15,402 bases of DNA from Dehalococcoidia bacterium (GCA_030615425.1 JAUWZG010000020.1:1-15402), one strand, 5' to 3'. Counted from the stretch's first letter, positions 1-8,195 are shown. Translations and numbers: made by a program. Notes: generated by a model from the sequence alone, not told the origin.

Positions 1-1
1 G

Positions 2-457
2 GAAAAGCTGGCCGATGATAAAGACCTGCCCCAGGTAAAGGAAATCACCGGTAAAATGAGTACGAGATGGGGAACGGGCACGGTGGTTATCCCGGCGCCA
101 AGAGAAGTGGATGAAATCATGAAGAATGTCCCCCGGGGTAAACTTACCACTATAAATCAAATCCGTGCCAAGCTGGCTCAGAGACACGGTGCCAGCATCG
201 GTTGCCCGATAACCACTGGAATTTTTGCCTGGGTTGCCGCCCATGCCGCCGAGGAAACAGCCGCCGCCGAGGGAGAGCAAAATATTACCCCCTACTGGCG
301 GACGCTAAAAGTCGGCGGGGAGCTAAATCCCAAATACCCCGGTGGGATAGATACCCAGGCTGCCCGCTTGAGAGAGGAAGGACATACTATTGAGCCGGGC
401 AAGGGCAAAAAACCGCCTAAAGTGAGGGATTTTGAGAAGGCACTGGTGGAGATATGA
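2..457 (+). CDS. MGMT-fold (alkyltransferase-like) protein, 5' end outside window
   Basis: The frame is open from base 2 with no stop, so the gene probably starts left of the window; an internal ATG at 56 has no good ribosome-binding site. The C-terminal part matches the DNA-binding domain of O6-methylguanine-DNA methyltransferases: a helix with VPRGKLTTINQI (bases 128-163), then at 290-301 P-Y-W-R where active enzymes have P-C-H-R, then a G-G-x-L...PGGI stretch and a QAARLREEGHT helix that fit the usual G-G-Y-x-G-G...LL..EG end. The acceptor cysteine is therefore replaced by tyrosine, so methyl transfer by the usual mechanism is unlikely. Known alkyltransferase-like proteins carry PWHR and flag lesions for nucleotide excision repair; a similar non-catalytic role is inference. 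It overlaps the next gene by ATGA. Confident in the fold, unsure of the role. Confidence 0.75.
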   Translation, partial: EKLADDKDLPQVKEITGKMSTRWGTGTVVIPAPREVDEIMKNVPRGKLTTINQIRAKLAQRHGASIGCPITTGIFAWVAAHAAEETAAAEGEQNITPYWRTLKVGGELNPKYPGGIDTQAARLREEGHTIEPGKGKKPPKVRDFEKALVEI

Positions 458-918
458 TAACAGAGTGGTGGCAGCAGCTGATATTATCACTGGTCACTAT
501 CTTGTTTGGTGCTTTCCTAGGTTATTTTCTTTCTCATCTTGGAGCAAAACAAGAGAAGAAATCAAGAACTGAGGAAAAATTAGAAGAAGCGGTATCTGGT
601 ATTCTAGTAGAGCTAGAAACCAATTTGAAATTAGCCAAGCAACCTTTCAAGAATAGATCGGTGCCATTCGTAACCACCATGTGGGAAGTCCATAAAGGTG
701 AAATTCTTGGATTACCTAAAGAACTAAAAGATGTCTTGTATCAAGTTTATGTTGAGATAGAGATAGCAAACAATCTTGTGGAAGCTGATATTCATCAGCT
801 GGAATACGGGCGAGGTTACTATAATGAGCCTTATAAGGAGAAGAAAAGTGGTATTGTAGAAAAAGCTAAGCAAGCGATTAAAGATTTAGAAGATTGGCTG
901 AAAAACAGGGGAAAATAA
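454..918 (+). CDS. Uncharacterised membrane-anchored protein, 154 aa
   Basis: Not recognised. The ATG lies in an ATGA overlap with the preceding stop, which suggests translational coupling. An N-terminal hydrophobic segment (about residues 7-29, LILSLVTILFGAFLGYFLSH) looks like a single membrane anchor. A charged, Lys/Glu-rich, mostly helical cytoplasmic part follows, with likely coiled-coil stretches near 33-60 and 130-152. The shape recalls small phage-defence or stress-associated anchored proteins, but no catalytic motif is visible and no function is claimed. Base composition is clearly more A/T-rich, with codons such as AAA, GAA, ATT and TTA, than leuD and leuB next door, which hints at a different history. 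It sits directly before leuD, where leuC would often be expected. Confidence 0.7.
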   Translation: MITEWWQQLILSLVTILFGAFLGYFLSHLGAKQEKKSRTEEKLEEAVSGILVELETNLKLAKQPFKNRSVPFVTTMWEVHKGEILGLPKELKDVLYQVYVEIEIANNLVEADIHQLEYGRGYYNEPYKEKKSGIVEKAKQAIKDLEDWLKNRGK

Positions 919-933
919 GGAGGCAATCTCTTA

Positions 934-1431
934 ATGCTAAAAGGCAAAGTCCACAAATACGGCGCTGATGTTGATACCGACGCTATTATCCCGGCGCGCT
1001 ATCTGAATATCTCTGACCCGGCGGAGCTGGCTAAACACTGCATGGAGGATGCAGATAAGGACTTCGTCAAGAAGGTCAAGCCGGAGGATATAGTGATGGC
1101 CACGACTAACTTCGGCTGCGGCTCGTCCCGGGAGCATGCCCCGCTGGCTATTAAGGCGGCGGGAATATCCTGTATAATAGCCAAAAGCTTTGCCCGCATC
1201 TTCTTCCGCAACGCCATAAATATCGGCTTGCCCTTACTGGAGTGCGATGAGGCAGTGGATAAAACCAAGGCTGGCGACACCCTGGAAGTTGACCTGGCCA
1301 AAGGCAGGATAAAGAACCGGACCAGGGGCACGGAGTTCAGGGCAAAGCCCTACCCCGATTTTATGGCTAAACTCATCTCCGCCGGCGGGCTTGTTGAATA
1401 TACCAAAAAGAGGCTAGCCAGGAGGATATAG
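934..1431 (+). CDS. leuD: 3-isopropylmalate dehydratase small subunit
   Basis: Small (swivel) subunit of isopropylmalate isomerase. With LeuC it interconverts 2- and 3-isopropylmalate, and in citramalate pathways it also isomerises citramalate. At 165 residues it matches the short archaeal/bacterial LeuD type rather than the ~200-residue E. coli type. Visible motifs are [13 protein letters not shown] (12-24), [12 protein letters not shown] (59-70), which shapes the substrate site, and [14 protein letters not shown] (90-103). The start has an AGGAGG ribosome-binding site at about 919-924 and ATG at 934. Its stop codon is followed at once by the leuB start, so the two are surely co-transcribed. 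The iron-sulphur partner LeuC is not in view and would be expected nearby upstream. Confidence 0.95.
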   Translation: MLKGKVHKYGADVDTDAIIPARYLNISDPAELAKHCMEDADKDFVKKVKPEDIVMATTNFGCGSSREHAPLAIKAAGISCIIAKSFARIFFRNAINIGLPLLECDEAVDKTKAGDTLEVDLAKGRIKNRTRGTEFRAKPYPDFMAKLISAGGLVEYTKKRLARRI

Positions 1432-2526
1432 GTGCAATTTGAACTGGCAGTTTTACCCGGCGATGGTGTTGGTCCCGAGGTTACCGCCGAAGCAATCAAG
1501 GTCTTAGAAGCGGTAAGCAAAAGGTTCGACCACAGCTTTAAATTACACTATGGGCTGGTGGGTGGCGTTGCCATTGACCAAGAAGGGACAGCGCTACCTG
1601 AGGACACCTTGAAGATGTGCCGTGACTCTGATGCCGTACTACTGGGGGCGGTGGGTGGCCCTAAGTGGGATGACCCCCAGGCTAAGGTCCACCCCGAAGA
1701 CGGTCTGCTGGCACTGCGCAAGGGGCTGGGACTTTTTGCCAACCTGCGCCCGGTCAAGGTCTCCCCGGTGTTGGTTGACTCCACCAATCTGAAGCCAGAG
1801 GTTATCCGGGGGGTGGATCTCATTTTTGTTCGGGAGCTTACCGGAGGTCTCTACTTTGCCAAGCCCAAGAAGCGGTGGCAGACACCTCAGGGGCGGCGGG
1901 CTACTGACTCCATGACCTACTCCGAGCAGGAGATTGAGCGTATTGTCCGGGTGGGCTTTGAGCTGGCGAGGGGACGGCGCAAGAAATTGACCTCGGTGGA
2001 TAAAGCCAACGTGCTTGAGTCCTCCCGCTTGTGGCGGCAGGTAGCCATGGAGGTAGCCAAAAAATACCCTGATGTGGAGCTAGACCACATGCTGGTAGAT
2101 GCCTGTGCCATGCGGCTTATCCAGCGCCCGGCTGACCTTGATGTGCTGGTTACTGAGAACATGTTTGGCGATATCCTCACCGATGAGGCGTCAATGCTGG
2201 CTGGCTCCATGGGAATGCTGCCCTCAGCCAGTCTCGCCGGCATGCCCAAGGAAGGAGCTAACATATTCGGCATGTATGAGCCGATTCACGGCAGTGCTCC
2301 CCGCCGTGCCGGACTGGATATGGCTAACCCCATTGCCATTATCCTCAGCGTAGCCATGATGCTGCGCTACTCCTTCGGCCTGGCCAAGGAGGCAAAGACC
2401 GTTGAGGCTGCCGTTGACGAGGTGCTAAACCAGGGCTACCGCACCTATGATATAATGGGTGAAGGTAAGACAAAGGTGGGGACAAAGCAGATGGGAGACC
2501 TAATTGCTAGGAAGGTGGAAGGCTAG
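1432..2526 (+). CDS. leuB: 3-isopropylmalate dehydrogenase
   Basis: Oxidatively decarboxylates 3-isopropylmalate to 2-oxoisocaproate with NAD+; in the citramalate route the same enzyme type makes 2-oxobutyrate from 3-methylmalate. The full length of 364 residues fits the family. Motifs seen are PGDGVGPEV (9-17), RELTGGLYF (134-142), the catalytic lysine in DKANVL (Lys191), a metal-binding Asp in LVDACAM (Asp223), [13 protein letters not shown] (242-254) with Asp247 and Asp251, and EPIHGSAP (283-290). The region after HGSAP reads [10 protein letters not shown] where many LeuB proteins have DIAGKxxANP, a mild departure near the cofactor site. The start is GTG, directly abutting the leuD stop, with AGGAGG at 1420-1425 inside leuD. 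No LeuA (isopropylmalate synthase) lies in this window. Confidence 0.95.
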   Translation: MQFELAVLPGDGVGPEVTAEAIKVLEAVSKRFDHSFKLHYGLVGGVAIDQEGTALPEDTLKMCRDSDAVLLGAVGGPKWDDPQAKVHPEDGLLALRKGLGLFANLRPVKVSPVLVDSTNLKPEVIRGVDLIFVRELTGGLYFAKPKKRWQTPQGRRATDSMTYSEQEIERIVRVGFELARGRRKKLTSVDKANVLESSRLWRQVAMEVAKKYPDVELDHMLVDACAMRLIQRPADLDVLVTENMFGDILTDEASMLAGSMGMLPSASLAGMPKEGANIFGMYEPIHGSAPRRAGLDMANPIAIILSVAMMLRYSFGLAKEAKTVEAAVDEVLNQGYRTYDIMGEGKTKVGTKQMGDLIARKVEG

Positions 2527-2529
2527 AAA

Positions 2530-4122
2530 TTGTCTCAAGTTCAACTTTATGATACCACGCTCCGGGATGGAGCACAGAGTGAGGGCATCTCCTTCTCCGT
2601 GGTCGATAAGCTAAATATTGCCCGCAGGCTTGATGGATTAGGTATTCATTTCATAGAGGGCGGCTGGCCCGGCTCCAATCCCAAGGATATTGAGTTCTTC
2701 CAGAAGGCTAAAAGTCTGACCCTCTCTCACTCCAGGCTGGCTGCCTTTGGCAGCACCCGCCGACCCAAAGCCAAAGCCGATGAAGATGCCAACCTCCTGG
2801 CTCTGGTTGACGCTGGAGTGAAGGTGGCGACTATTGTCGGCAAGAGCTCAGAGTTGCAGGTCGTCCAGGTGCTGGAAACCACCCTGGAGGAAAACCTGAG
2901 CATGGTTTCCGACTCCATAAAATACCTTAAAAGCAAAGGGCTTACCGTCTTCTTTGACGCCGAGCACTTCTTTGATGGCTTTAAGGCTAACCCCGGCTAC
3001 AGTCTGCGGGTAGTGGAGGTGGCTGCCCAGGCTGGGGCTGATGCCGTGGTTTTATGTGATACCAACGGCGGCACCATGCCCGAGGAGATAACGGCTGCCG
3101 TTATCGCGGTTAAAAAGCAGACCAAAGTGCCGCTGGGCATCCATGCTCATAATGATGGTGAACTGGCGGTAGCCAATACTCTGGCGGCGGTAAGCGCCGG
3201 TGTCACCCAGGTCCAGGGCACCATCAATGGCTATGGCGAGCGCTGCGGCAACGCTAACCTCTGTTCCATCATCCCCAATCTAAAGCTCAAAATGGGGATC
3301 GATTGTATTACTAATGAGCAATTAACCAGGTTGGCTGAGGTATCCCACTATGTAAGCGAGGTGGCTAACCTGATTCCCGATACCTTCGCCCCCTATGTTG
3401 GACCCAGCGCCTTTAGTCACAAGGCGGGGCTTCATGTTTCTGGGTTAGCCAAGTGGGCGGAGAGCTATCAGCACATAGACCCAGCCCTGGTAGGCAATAA
3501 GCCAAAGGTGCTGGTATCTGAGCTGGCAGGCAAGGGAAACATCATATACAAGGCAAAGGAACTGGGGCTGGATTTACCCCCAAGAGGTAAGGAGGCGCAA
3601 AAGCTGCTGGGGCAGGTCAAGCTGATGGAGAGTCGCGGCTTCCAGTATGACAATGCCGAGGCATCCTTCGAGCTGCTAGTTCATCGGGCTAAGCCGGATT
3701 ACCAGCCACCATTTGAACTGGTTGATTTTATGGTGGTGGTGGAGAAGAGGCGGCGCCCACCCAGCCAAAAAAGCCCGGAGGAGATGCTCTCCGAGGCAGT
3801 GGTTAAGGTAAGGGTAGGCACCGAGGTAATGCATACCGCCGCTGAGGGCAATGGTCCGGTTAACGCCCTGGACCAGGCATTACGCAAGGCTTTATTGCAG
3901 TTTTATCCCAGTATAGCTGCGGTCAGACTGGTTGACTACAAGGTTCGCATCCTGGAGGAGAGCGTTGGCACCAGCGCTCAGGTTCGGGTGCTTATTGAGT
4001 CCACTGATGGGGTTGAGGAGTGGCGGACGGTTGGCGGCTCAACCAATATCATAGAAGCTAGCTGGCTAGCTCTAGCCGATAGCCTGGAATATTGGCTACT
4101 GAAACAAAGGGAGGGGAAATAA
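2530..4122 (+). CDS. cimA: (R)-citramalate synthase
   Basis: Condenses pyruvate and acetyl-CoA to citramalate, the first step of the threonine-independent isoleucine pathway. This is the DRE-TIM metallolyase fold: YDTTLRDGAQSEG (7-19) holds the DRE-type Arg12-Asp13, HAHND (205-209) gives two metal-binding histidines, and NGYGERCGNANL (233-244) is the family signature. A LeuA-type allosteric domain follows from about 395 to 527, including AAEGNGPVNALDQAL (437-451), so end-product inhibition by isoleucine is plausible. The length of 530 fits CimA of this class better than LeuA, and FDAEHFFDGFKANPGY (142-157) is CimA-like. The start is TTG, 3 bases after the leuB stop, with GGAAGG at 2517-2522 seven bases upstream. 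The last ~20 codons recur in diverged form at 4282-4344. Confidence 0.93.
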   Translation: MSQVQLYDTTLRDGAQSEGISFSVVDKLNIARRLDGLGIHFIEGGWPGSNPKDIEFFQKAKSLTLSHSRLAAFGSTRRPKAKADEDANLLALVDAGVKVATIVGKSSELQVVQVLETTLEENLSMVSDSIKYLKSKGLTVFFDAEHFFDGFKANPGYSLRVVEVAAQAGADAVVLCDTNGGTMPEEITAAVIAVKKQTKVPLGIHAHNDGELAVANTLAAVSAGVTQVQGTINGYGERCGNANLCSIIPNLKLKMGIDCITNEQLTRLAEVSHYVSEVANLIPDTFAPYVGPSAFSHKAGLHVSGLAKWAESYQHIDPALVGNKPKVLVSELAGKGNIIYKAKELGLDLPPRGKEAQKLLGQVKLMESRGFQYDNAEASFELLVHRAKPDYQPPFELVDFMVVVEKRRRPPSQKSPEEMLSEAVVKVRVGTEVMHTAAEGNGPVNALDQALRKALLQFYPSIAAVRLVDYKVRILEESVGTSAQVRVLIESTDGVEEWRTVGGSTNIIEASWLALADSLEYWLLKQREGK

Positions 4123-4125
4123 GAA

Positions 4126-4266
4126 ATGGCAGAAATGGAAGTCAAAGTAACCTGGAGCCTGGCTTGGGGATTATTCTGGAGATGTTGGCTTATCGGCTTG
4201 GGAATCTATGCTGTATTTCTAATTATCATATTAATAATCGGAGCCGCAACCCTTGTGCCCTGGTAA
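4126..4266 (+). CDS. Small predicted membrane protein, 46 aa
   Basis: A short reading frame three bases after the cimA stop and in the same frame. It encodes a Trp-rich amphipathic start (MAEMEVKVTWSLAWGLFWRC) followed by one strong hydrophobic segment, LIGLGIYAVFLIIILIIGAA, and ends VPW. The distribution of hydrophobic residues is coherent for a single-span membrane peptide. A GGGAGGGG stretch at 4109-4116 could serve as ribosome-binding site. The codon-4 ATG at 4135 is an alternative start and lines up with the start of the lipoprotein gene at 4355 in the duplicated junction described below. No family is recognised. It may be real and co-translated with cimA, or a by-product of the duplication; no homologue has been checked. 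Confidence 0.5.
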   Translation: MAEMEVKVTWSLAWGLFWRCWLIGLGIYAVFLIIILIIGAATLVPW

Positions 4267-4281
4267 TCAAGGTCAACTTCA

Positions 4282-4344
4282 AGCCGGCTAGCTTTAGCCA
4301 ATAGCCTGGAATACTGGCTATTAAAACAAAAAGCCAATAAGTAG
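4282..4344 (+). pseudogene. Diverged second copy of the cimA 3' end
   Basis: This 63-base stretch reads SRLALANSLEYWLLKQKANK then a stop. The real cimA end at 4060-4122 reads SWLALADSLEYWLLKQREGK then a stop. Over the first 16 codons I count 6 base differences, four of them silent (in three codons), and 14 of 16 residues match. It lies exactly 222 bases downstream, in the same reading frame, with no start of its own. The similarity continues past both stop codons into the sequence before the next start (GAAATGGCAGAAATG against GAAGGCAAAAATG, two bases gapped). It is thus a copy of the junction between cimA and its downstream neighbour, not only of coding sequence. The silent-biased differences suggest divergence as part of a working cimA before the two came together. 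Confidence 0.8.
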
Positions 4345-4354
4345 GAAGGCAAAA

Positions 4355-5209
4355 ATGGGGAAGAAAATAGCGGCTATGTCTCTGGTGCTGGTTATGGTTC
4401 TTTCCTTCATCGCGTGTGGGGAGAGGGCAGAATTACCATCGGCGCAAGAGATAGTCGACGGCGTAATTGAATCGCTGGATGAGATAAGAACATACCAGTT
4501 TGACATGGATATGACCGGGGGCATTGCTGGCGAGGCTGAGGGTGAGGCAGTTGAAGCGACTTTGGTAATGGACCTTGACGGCGTGCTGGACCTCGAGAAC
4601 AGACAGATGAAGATAGACATGACCGTGAATGTGGCAATGCCTGGGGAAGACGAAATGGAGATGGGAATAGAGACGTATATTGTTGGTGATATGATATACA
4701 TGATGATGGATGTCCCGGAACAGGGTCCCTCGTGGTTTAAGTTGGAGATGCCGGAAGGATATTGGGGAGAAATGAGTCAGGTTGAGTCTCAGATAGAACT
4801 CCTTGAAGCAGCGCAGGTCAAGGTAATAGGCAGTGAGACGATAGAAGGTACAGACTGTTACGTTCTTCAGCTTACCCCAGATATGAAGCAGCTCTGGCAA
4901 TTAGTTATGCAGCAACCAAAGTTACCCGGGGAGGAAGTGCCTGATGTGGCGGAGGAATTTCTTCAGGAAATGTTCCGCAGCGTCTCGGTGAAGCAATGGA
5001 TAGCAAAAGATACACATTTCCTAATTAAGGCAGAGATAGATATGGTTTTTGAAAGTATAGAACTGACCGCTGAGGCCATGGGTCTTGAAGTAGGAGTTTC
5101 ACTGCCCACGTATATCTCTATAGTTTTGCTATCCTACAACTATAACCAGCCAGTTTCCATCGAGCTGCCTCCAGAGGCTGAAGAAGCAATTGAGGTGCCT
5201 AGCGGTTGA
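4355..5209 (+). CDS. Secreted lipoprotein, DUF6612/LppX-like
   Basis: A 284-residue protein with a lipoprotein signal: MGKK, a hydrophobic stretch (5-19), then F-I-A-Cys21 as lipobox, so the mature protein should be lipid-anchored outside the membrane. After a short linker the sequence alternates polar and hydrophobic residues. It includes repeated segments of the type TYQFDMDMTG, ATLVMDLDGVLDLENRQMKIDM and MEMGIETYIVGDMIYMMM, typical of the LolA/LppX-type half-barrel lipoproteins that bind lipid-like ligands. Later parts (ESQIELLEAAQVKVIGSETIEGTDCYVLQL) also fit that shape. The family name is a judgement from pattern. It is strongly acidic and Met-rich. It starts at ATG 4355 with AGGAAGG nearby and ends two bases from the convergent SagB gene. 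Confidence 0.75.
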   Translation: MGKKIAAMSLVLVMVLSFIACGERAELPSAQEIVDGVIESLDEIRTYQFDMDMTGGIAGEAEGEAVEATLVMDLDGVLDLENRQMKIDMTVNVAMPGEDEMEMGIETYIVGDMIYMMMDVPEQGPSWFKLEMPEGYWGEMSQVESQIELLEAAQVKVIGSETIEGTDCYVLQLTPDMKQLWQLVMQQPKLPGEEVPDVAEEFLQEMFRSVSVKQWIAKDTHFLIKAEIDMVFESIELTAEAMGLEVGVSLPTYISIVLLSYNYNQPVSIELPPEAEEAIEVPSG

Positions 5210-5211
5210 CT

Positions 5212-5823
5212 TTAAGCCGGCCTGCCCACCGGCATGATATACAAGGTCTCATATTGCTCACCCAGCTGTAAGACCTGCCTAACCTGCTCATCATAGAAGG
5301 CGCCTATGGCTACCGTAGCCAGACCAAGGGCAGTAGCCTGAAGGTAAATGTTCTGTCCGGCATGTCCCACCTCAATATGAACATACCTCTCCCCCCTGTC
5401 ACCGTATCTCATAGCTGTCCGCTCATATAGAGCGCAGATAACTATATCCACCGGCGCTTGATAGATGAACTCCTGGTTTAATGCCGCCCTGGCTAGCTCC
5501 GGTCTCACATCACCGGCATAGTGCAGCGTTAATGAGTGGCTGTCTATACTATAGTGGTAGATGCCGCCATCAATTCCGTCAACGCCGTCCCCACCACAAA
5601 CAACAAAAATTTCCAGTGGATAGGTAGCCCCGGCGCTGGGGACTGTTCTAAATTTCCATCGAGTATCGGTGATACCCTGAGCTGCCCATAGTATCTGCGA
5701 TAACTGTAACTGTGAGAGAGCTTTGGGGGCGAAGTGTCTTACTGACCTTCTTCTGGCGATAGCTTCCTCTAGGGAGACACTGCCCTTTTGAGACGGCGGC
5801 AGATGAATCTGACTATTAGCCAT
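5212..5823 (-). CDS. SagB/ThcOx-type nitroreductase-family protein
   Basis: FMN-dependent oxidoreductase of the SagB/ThcOx branch of nitroreductases. The 203 residues cover the single-domain stand-alone type. Visible motifs: SLEEAIARRRSVRHF (17-31) with the FMN-contacting arginines, PSAGATYPLEIFVV (62-75), the stretch GGIYHYSIDSHSLTL (86-100) typical of SagB, APVDIVI (123-129), and GHAGQNIYLQATALGLATV (153-171) followed by GAF. SagB proteins partnered with YcaO oxidise azolines to azoles in peptide natural products, but no YcaO or precursor peptide is visible, so the stand-alone role is open. It is the last gene of the archease-rtcB-cysteine synthase operon, with a 2-base gap and no strong ribosome-binding site, suggesting coupling to the gene before it. 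Confidence 0.85.
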   Translation of the reverse strand: MANSQIHLPPSQKGSVSLEEAIARRRSVRHFAPKALSQLQLSQILWAAQGITDTRWKFRTVPSAGATYPLEIFVVCGGDGVDGIDGGIYHYSIDSHSLTLHYAGDVRPELARAALNQEFIYQAPVDIVICALYERTAMRYGDRGERYVHIEVGHAGQNIYLQATALGLATVAIGAFYDEQVRQVLQLGEQYETLYIMPVGRPA

Positions 5824-5825
5824 AT

Positions 5826-6731
5826 CTACTTAGCTTTGTTCCAGAAGTCCAGGCTCAGGTACTTCCACCCTCCATCGGCTAAAATAGCCACTATATTTCC
5901 CTCGTCCATCTCATGGGCAGCCTTAATAGCTTGGTGGATTACCGCCCCTGAAGATAACCCGGCAAAAATGCCTTCCTTTTCCAGCAACTGCCTGGTAGCT
6001 ATAGCCGCCTGTTGACTGGTAACCCTAACCTTATCGAGGACAAGGGTTGAATCCCAAAAAGGTGGTGATTCCTCGCCAAGGCACTTCAAGCCCTGGATGT
6101 TATCACCAGGGGGTGGCTCGACACCGATTCCCCTGATATTGGGATACTTCTCCCTTAGCCTTTGGGCGATGCCAACTATAGTCCCCCCAGTGCCAATGCC
6201 GGCAATCAGGACATCAATCTTATCATAGGGGAAATCGTCTATTATCTCGACAGCGGTAGTCTCATAGTGAGCTAGCGGGTTGGCTGGGTTGGAGAACTGG
6301 TCAGGCGTAAAGTATCTTTCATCTTGGGCTGCCAGTTCCCTCGCCTTGTCAATAGCCGCCCCCATCCCGTAAGCCCCTTTAGTAAGGATAAGCTCAGCAC
6401 CAAAGACCTTAAGCAGTTGTTGCCTCTCCAGACTCATGCTATCGGGCATAACGATGGTGACCTTGTAACCCTTCTTACGCCCCAGCCAGGCTAGAGCTAT
6501 GCCGGTATTACCACTGGTGGCTTCAATAATAGTCTTGTCCCTGGTTAGCTCTCCGCTCTGCTCAGCTTTCTCTATCATGTACTTTGCCACTCTGTCCTTG
6601 AGGCTAGCACTCCCCCCCAGGTTCTGCCCCTCCGGCTTAGCCAGGATTTTCACCTTTTTATTGGGACTCATTTGAGCCAGTTCAACCAGCGGGGTGTGCC
6701 CCAGAGCTTCAATAGCATTTTTGAAATACAT
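5826..6731 (-). CDS. Cysteine synthase family PLP enzyme (CysK/CysM-like)
   Basis: Fold-type II pyridoxal-phosphate enzyme that makes cysteine from O-acetylserine (or O-phosphoserine) and sulphide. Seen motifs: NAIEALGHTPLVEL (5-18), SASLKDR (41-47) with the PLP-binding Lys45, TSGNTGIALAW (72-82), which binds the substrate carboxylate, GIGTGGTIVG (178-187) as the PLP phosphate loop, and GLSSGA (258-263). The length of 301 fits the family. The end, DGGWKYLSLDFW, is seen in many CysK/CysM enzymes. The PLP motif reads NLGGSASLKDR rather than the common NPGGSVKDR, so substrate specificity (CysK, CysM or cystathionine beta-synthase-like) cannot be fixed from sequence alone. The start has AGGGGTG close upstream, overlapping the rtcB end. 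Confidence 0.92.
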   Translation of the reverse strand: MYFKNAIEALGHTPLVELAQMSPNKKVKILAKPEGQNLGGSASLKDRVAKYMIEKAEQSGELTRDKTIIEATSGNTGIALAWLGRKKGYKVTIVMPDSMSLERQQLLKVFGAELILTKGAYGMGAAIDKARELAAQDERYFTPDQFSNPANPLAHYETTAVEIIDDFPYDKIDVLIAGIGTGGTIVGIAQRLREKYPNIRGIGVEPPPGDNIQGLKCLGEESPPFWDSTLVLDKVRVTSQQAAIATRQLLEKEGIFAGLSSGAVIHQAIKAAHEMDEGNIVAILADGGWKYLSLDFWNKAK

Positions 6732-6734
6732 CTT

Positions 6735-8195
6735 TCACCCCTTAATTACACCCATAGGTCTTGCTCTTGCCACCTTACGTGAGATGCCTGCTTTATGAGT
6801 TATGTCAACCACCTCACTCACGTCCTTGTAGGCTTCAGAAGCTTCCTCAGCCAGTGACGCCATGCTGCCGGATTTAACTATGATTCCCCTTTCTGCCAGC
6901 GCCCGGGCAACATCAGCTCCCCGAAGGCTACGCCTAGCAGCTGCCCGCGACTGCACCCTGCCGGCACCATGGCAGGTGGAGCCAAAAGACTCCTTCATAG
7001 CTACCTCTGTGCCCAGGGCGACATAGGAGCAGCGCCCCATATCCCCGGGAATGAAGACCGGCTGACCTACATCCCGATAGACATCAGGGATATCAGGGTG
7101 TCCAGCGGGAAAAGCCCTGGTTGCCCCCTTGCGATGAACGCAAAGGGTCTGTTTCTTACCATCAATGGTATATTCCTCTATCTTAGCGATGTTATGGCAG
7201 ACATCGTAAACCTGCCTCATACCCAGTTCCTCCTGGCTCTTGCCGAAGACCTTAATGAAAGATTCTCTCGTCCAGTGCAGGATGAACTGCCGATTAGTCC
7301 AGGCATAGTTAGCGGCGCATGACATCGCCGCCAGGTAGTCCTGTCCTTCCGGCGAGCTTATCGGCGCACAGGCAAGCTGGCGGTCGGGCAGGATGATGCC
7401 ATATCTTTTTACTGCTTCCCCCAATAGCCCCACATAGTCAGTGCAAATCTGGTGGCCAAAGCCTCTGGAACCAGTATGTATCAAGATAAGCACCTGCCCC
7501 AAGTCTTCAATGCCCATAGCCCTGGCTGCATCCCGGTCATAGATCTCATCCACCACCTCCATCTCCAGAAAGTGGTTGCCAGAACCTAATGTCCCCAGTT
7601 GCGGGATACCTCGCTTCTTAGCCTTACTGCTGACCTTATCCGGTTTAGCCCCCTTCATACAGCCAGACTCTTCAGTAACTATAATATCCTCCGCCAGGCC
7701 GTAGCCCTTCTCTACTGCCCAACGGCTACCCTTGACCATAACCTCATCCAGCTCTTTCACGCTTGCCCTTATCTTGCCCTCCGAGCCCACTCCGGAAGGA
7801 ATATTGATAAAAAGCTCACCAACCAATTGCTCAATTTTTGGTCTTACCTCTTCCTCTGTGAGATTGGTTCGCACCAGCCTGACACCACAGTTAATATCAA
7901 AGCCAACGCCCCCGGGCGATACCACCCCATCCTTTACCCTGGTTGCCGCCACCCCACCTATAGGGAAGCCGTAGCCCCAGTGGATATCAGGCATCGCCAG
8001 TGAGTGGTCGACAATACCGGGGAGAAAAGCCACATTAGCTACCTGCTGAAACACCTGCTCCTGCCAGATATGACCGAGCATGGATTCGCTGGCAAAGATG
8101 AGACCAGGCACCGACATGCCTTGCTTATAGCTGGTCGGTATCTCCCAGCGGTAGTCGTCTATCTTCTTTAGTATTCCCTGCCAAGGTGCTGCCAT
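6735..8195 (-). CDS. rtcB: RNA-splicing/repair ligase RtcB
   Basis: GTP- and Mn2+-dependent ligase joining 2',3'-cyclic phosphate or 3'-phosphate RNA ends to 5'-OH ends; it serves tRNA splicing in archaea and RNA repair in bacteria. Numbered from the ATG at 8195 (486 aa), the metal ligands are visible: Asp100 and Cys103 in GFDINCGV, His208 in GSGNHFLE, His240 in HTGSRG and His334 in CHNIAK. The guanylylated histidine is His409 in STCHGAGR. A GTG at 8201 would add two residues, but the ATG is better placed behind GAGGTG at 8199-8204. The gene follows archease by 11 bases, and archease is known to speed RtcB guanylylation, so the pair should form a functional unit. Confidence 0.96.
   Translation of the reverse strand: MAAPWQGILKKIDDYRWEIPTSYKQGMSVPGLIFASESMLGHIWQEQVFQQVANVAFLPGIVDHSLAMPDIHWGYGFPIGGVAATRVKDGVVSPGGVGFDINCGVRLVRTNLTEEEVRPKIEQLVGELFINIPSGVGSEGKIRASVKELDEVMVKGSRWAVEKGYGLAEDIIVTEESGCMKGAKPDKVSSKAKKRGIPQLGTLGSGNHFLEMEVVDEIYDRDAARAMGIEDLGQVLILIHTGSRGFGHQICTDYVGLLGEAVKRYGIILPDRQLACAPISSPEGQDYLAAMSCAANYAWTNRQFILHWTRESFIKVFGKSQEELGMRQVYDVCHNIAKIEEYTIDGKKQTLCVHRKGATRAFPAGHPDIPDVYRDVGQPVFIPGDMGRCSYVALGTEVAMKESFGSTCHGAGRVQSRAAARRSLRGADVARALAERGIIVKSGSMASLAEEASEAYKDVSEVVDITHKAGISRKVARARPMGVIKG

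Noticed and set aside
4092..4304. 70-residue + strand reading frame across the cimA end and beyond
   Set aside because: It overlaps cimA out of frame, has no plausible start site, and the in-frame 46-aa membrane peptide explains the region better.
5195..5235. Terminator hairpin between the convergent lipoprotein and SagB genes
   Set aside because: Only two bases separate the genes; the GCCGG/CCGGC match is short, lies in the SagB coding end and has no T-run.
7599..8003. 134-residue + strand frame opposite rtcB
   Set aside because: It is antisense to strongly conserved RtcB motifs and has no recognisable protein features.
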